Below, one piece after another: positions 5,278 to 6,958 of a stretch of DNA of 6,958 nucleotides. Position 1 is the first letter of the stretch, and each line of letters opens with the position of its first letter. The notes below the pieces were generated by a model that did no database searches, was not told where the DNA came from, and worked only from the letters and a program-made list of their open reading frames with translations. Both the position numbers and the translations under genes were made by a program. Origin of the DNA: Gemmatimonadota bacterium (lineage in GTDB: Bacteria; Gemmatimonadota; Gemmatimonadetes; Longimicrobiales; Gaopeijiaceae); the NCBI GenBank assembly GCA_003567615.1, contig PWZC01000365.1, positions 1 to 6,958 of the forward strand, read 5' to 3'.

Positions 5278-5871
5278 TCAGCCAGCCTCCCCACCCCGGA
5301 CGAAGCGGGCCAGCTCCGGACCCTCCTCCCCTGTGTCGGTATCCACAGTCACAAGAAGGAGTTCGTCTCCGTCCAGGAGGAGGCGCCCTCCCTCCGAAAG
5401 GGCGGCGAAGAACTCCTCTTCCACCTCCATGGCGCCTTCGCAGAAGCGCCGGGTGGCGGCAATCCCCTGCACCGCGAAGCGGCCGTTGTCCACGAAGCCG
5501 ATCGCACCGAACCGGTTGCACCCTCCGGATCCGGTGGCGGCGGCCTCCCGGGGGTCCCAGGCGAGGAAGGGCCAGTCGGGCCAGTCCCGCGGGAGCCCGA
5601 TCGCCTCTCCGGATAGATGGGTCAGGAGCCACACGCCCTCGGAGAGCGCCCGGGCTCCAGGGTCCGCGGGGCCGGTGACGGCTTCGGACGGGGTCTCGGC
5701 GGCTTCGTCCACGGCGCCTTCCTCGACGCCGACCTCTCCGGCGGGCACGGTACCCTCACCGCTGGTGTCGCAGCCGGTGAGGGTAACGGTGGCCCCAAGG
5801 AGGACCAGGGTGACGACGAGAGCGGGGAGGCGGATCAGCTTCAGGAACGCGCGGTGGAGTGGGGGGTGCAT
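5278..5871 (-). CDS. META domain (HslJ-like) lipoprotein
   Basis: This 197-residue protein has a lipoprotein signal: a basic n-region, a hydrophobic core from about residue 15, and lipobox LTGC with Cys34 as the anchor. An acidic, Ala/Glu/Gly-rich linker (35-75) leads to a META-type domain starting at GVWLLTHLSGE (79-89). Diagnostic segments are GGCNRFGAIGF (116-126) and AATRRFCEGAMEVEEEF (138-154); the family pattern is SGxxGCNxF and TxxxCxxxxxxxE. Cys118 and Cys144 are the usual conserved pair and may form a disulfide. HslJ of E. coli belongs to this family and is linked to heat shock and novobiocin resistance, but many members have no known role and none is assigned here. The ATG at 5871 is the only suitable start; no clear Shine-Dalgarno precedes it. 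It is convergent with the hydrolase gene and divergent from the MFS gene, so it is probably a single-gene unit. Confidence 0.84.
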   Translation of the reverse strand: MHPPLHRAFLKLIRLPALVVTLVLLGATVTLTGCDTSGEGTVPAGEVGVEEGAVDEAAETPSEAVTGPADPGARALSEGVWLLTHLSGEAIGLPRDWPDWPFLAWDPREAAATGSGGCNRFGAIGFVDNGRFAVQGIAATRRFCEGAMEVEEEFFAALSEGGRLLLDGDELLLVTVDTDTGEEGPELARFVRGGEAG

Positions 5872-6118
5872 GGCGAGGTCGGACGGAGGGGTGGGGACGA
5901 AGGATATCGGGTTCGGGACGATGTTGGGTTCCGGCTCCGGTTCGAGGTCGAGACCTGCCGGGCTGGCGGGGCTCGACCGGTGGGGACCTCCTTGCCGGTG
6001 TGAAACCCCTTGAAGGTTGGGAAATCCCCCATACCCTTCAGGATCCGTCCCGCACGCCCTGAGGATACCCCTTTGACTGTGGTGACGTCCATCCCCGCTC
6101 CCTCACCCGGAGGTTCGC
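5872..6118. other. Divergent intergenic region with inverted repeats
   Basis: These 247 bases separate two divergent genes and must hold promoters for both, but I see no convincing -35/-10 pair. CCGGTTCGAG (5937-5946) and CTCGACCGG (5972-5980) are an inverted repeat with one bulged base. A second stem pairs TGAAGG (6011-6016) with CCTTCA (6035-6040), with TGGG/CCCA possible inside. Either could be an operator or a leader RNA structure. The short open frames here have no recognisable content. Confidence 0.4.
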
Positions 6119-6121
6119 ATT
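6109..6121 (+). promoter_or_regulatory. Ribosome binding site that sets an ATT start for the MFS gene
   Basis: GGAGG (6109-6113), a full match to the anti-Shine-Dalgarno core, lies 5 bases before ATT at 6119. The MFS reading frame is open from 6086, right after a TGA at 6083, and holds no ATG, GTG or TTG before the first membrane helix. Confidence 0.55.
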
Positions 6122-6958
6122 CCGGCCCTTGATGCCCTGCGCCCGGAACCTCGGGAGTCACTGGGGGCGTTCCTGGGGCGAGGCTGGCCGCTCCTGGGAT
6201 TCGGTCTGGTCCTGGCCTTCTTCTCGAGCTTCGGCCAGACGTTCCTCGTCTCGCTCTTCGTTCCGGGTATCCAGGCCGAATTCGACCTGTCCAACGCCCG
6301 ATTCGGTGCTCTGTATTCGGTGGCCACCCTGGGGAGCGCCTTCCTCATGCCCTGGGCCGGAGCGCGGCTGGACCGGGTGCGGCTGCCCACCTTCACCCTG
6401 GGGTTGGTGGCGCTCATGGCCGCGTCGGCCGTGGGGATGGGACTGGCGCCTGTGCTGCCGGCCCTGGTGGTGGCGCTGGTGGGGATCCGACTGGCCGGCC
6501 AGGGCCTCGCTTCCCACACCGCCATGACCGTCATGGCCCGCTATCATGGGGAGCGTCGGGGTGTGGCCCTCAGCGTGGCCGGGTTGGGATATCCGCTGAG
6601 CGAGGCGCTCCTCCCCCTCCTGGTCCTGGCCGTGGTCGGGACCGTGGGGTGGCGGGTGGGGTGGTTCGGGGTGGCTGGGGTCTCCGTCCTTCTCTTTGGC
6701 CCCCTCCTCTGGCTCCTCCTCCGGATGTCGGGTCGGGAGATGGACCCGGCGCGGCTGGCCGAAGGTGCGCCGGGGCACCGGGTGGCGGTGGGGCGGGTGG
6801 ACGAAGGCTCGAGTGTCGGGACTTCCGGCGAGGCGGCCGGAGATTGGGACCGGTCCCGGGTCCTTGGTGACCTCCGGTTCTGGTGTGTGCTTCCTGCCGC
6901 CCTTCTTCCCCCCTTCTGGGCTACGGCCCTCTTCCTCTACCAGGTGGCCATCGGTGAG
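6119..6958 (+). CDS. Major facilitator superfamily transporter, N-terminal part (3' truncated)
   Basis: The first 280 codons of a 12-helix inner-membrane secondary transporter are present; the frame runs without a stop to the right edge. Seven hydrophobic segments are visible: about residues 23-48 (beginning WPLLGFGLVLAFFSSFGQ), 63-81 (beginning FGALYSVATLGSAFLMPW), then segments beginning FTLGLVALMAA, LPALVVALVG, GVALSVAGLGYP and GWRVGWFGVAG, and a seventh beginning FWCVLPAALL at 254. GARLDRVRLP (81-90) is MFS motif A between helices 2 and 3, with Asp85 and Arg86 intact. A charged loop (about 202-253) separates the two halves, as expected. The substrate cannot be told. The start is unusual: ATT behind GGAGG. 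The alternative is a frameshift near 6135-6165 that would join the frame to TTG 6129 or ATG 6132, which lie in another frame. The gene is divergent from the META lipoprotein. Confidence 0.82.
   Translation, partial: MPALDALRPEPRESLGAFLGRGWPLLGFGLVLAFFSSFGQTFLVSLFVPGIQAEFDLSNARFGALYSVATLGSAFLMPWAGARLDRVRLPTFTLGLVALMAASAVGMGLAPVLPALVVALVGIRLAGQGLASHTAMTVMARYHGERRGVALSVAGLGYPLSEALLPLLVLAVVGTVGWRVGWFGVAGVSVLLFGPLLWLLLRMSGREMDPARLAEGAPGHRVAVGRVDEGSSVGTSGEAAGDWDRSRVLGDLRFWCVLPAALLPPFWATALFLYQVAIGE

Noticed and set aside
5243..6013. 256-residue plus-strand open frame rich in Ser, Pro and Arg
   Set aside because: It is antisense to the META lipoprotein gene, which has a clear lipobox and the conserved GGCNRF motif.
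6064..6078. GATACC and TTGACT as promoter elements for the MFS gene
   Set aside because: No partner element lies at a suitable distance for either, so they are isolated matches.
6129..6527. Plus-strand open frame starting TTG/ATG at 6129/6132, rich in Trp, Ser and Arg
   Set aside because: It overlaps the MFS gene in another frame and its composition is implausible for a protein. It matters only as the possible start if a frameshift were found.
6158..6778. 206-residue minus-strand open frame rich in His, Gln and Glu
   Set aside because: Antisense to the MFS transporter, whose membrane helices and motif A are clear. The composition is what hydrophobic codons give on the other strand.

Overview
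This is GC-rich, densely coding DNA from a Gram-negative-type bacterium. The evidence for that is type IV pilus minor pilins and two lipoproteins with lipoboxes. The base composition, the long pilin leader peptides and the DUF3006 plus ComEC-like pair would fit Gemmatimonadota or a similar high-GC phylum, but that placement is inference. I saw no rRNA, tRNA, CRISPR array, insertion sequence or phage gene.

Layout. (1) Positions 1-342 (+) hold the C-terminal end of a sigma-54-dependent NtrC/PilR-type regulator, cut by the left edge. (2) Positions 343-569 are an intergenic region with a 39-bp tandem duplication, small hairpins and a near-match to a sigma-54 promoter whose spacer is one base short. 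(3) Positions 570-3630 (+) are a tight four-gene minor-pilin operon: a FimT/GspH-type pilin, PilV-like, PilW-like, and a large PilX-like protein. Each has a prepilin peptidase site, and the last lacks Glu+5. (4) A strong compound hairpin lies at 3642-3681. (5) Positions 3706-5246 (+) hold a coupled pair: a small DUF3006 protein and a lipoprotein joining a ComEC-like metallo-beta-lactamase domain to a ComEA-like helix-hairpin-helix tail. (6) Positions 5278-5871 (-) encode a META/HslJ-like lipoprotein, convergent with the pair. (7) Positions 6119-6958 (+) hold the first 280 codons of an MFS transporter, cut by the right edge. Its only well-placed start appears to be a rare ATT codon behind a perfect GGAGG.

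How the genes may work together. The regulator probably controls pilus genes, as PilR does elsewhere. The minor pilins would form the priming complex at the pilus tip. The next two genes encode a surface-anchored protein that combines the hydrolase domain of ComEC with the DNA-binding fold of ComEA. Pilus and DNA-processing genes side by side suggest DNA capture, natural transformation or extracellular DNA turnover. This is inferred from domain content and position only. The META lipoprotein and the MFS transporter show no clear functional link to the pilus genes.
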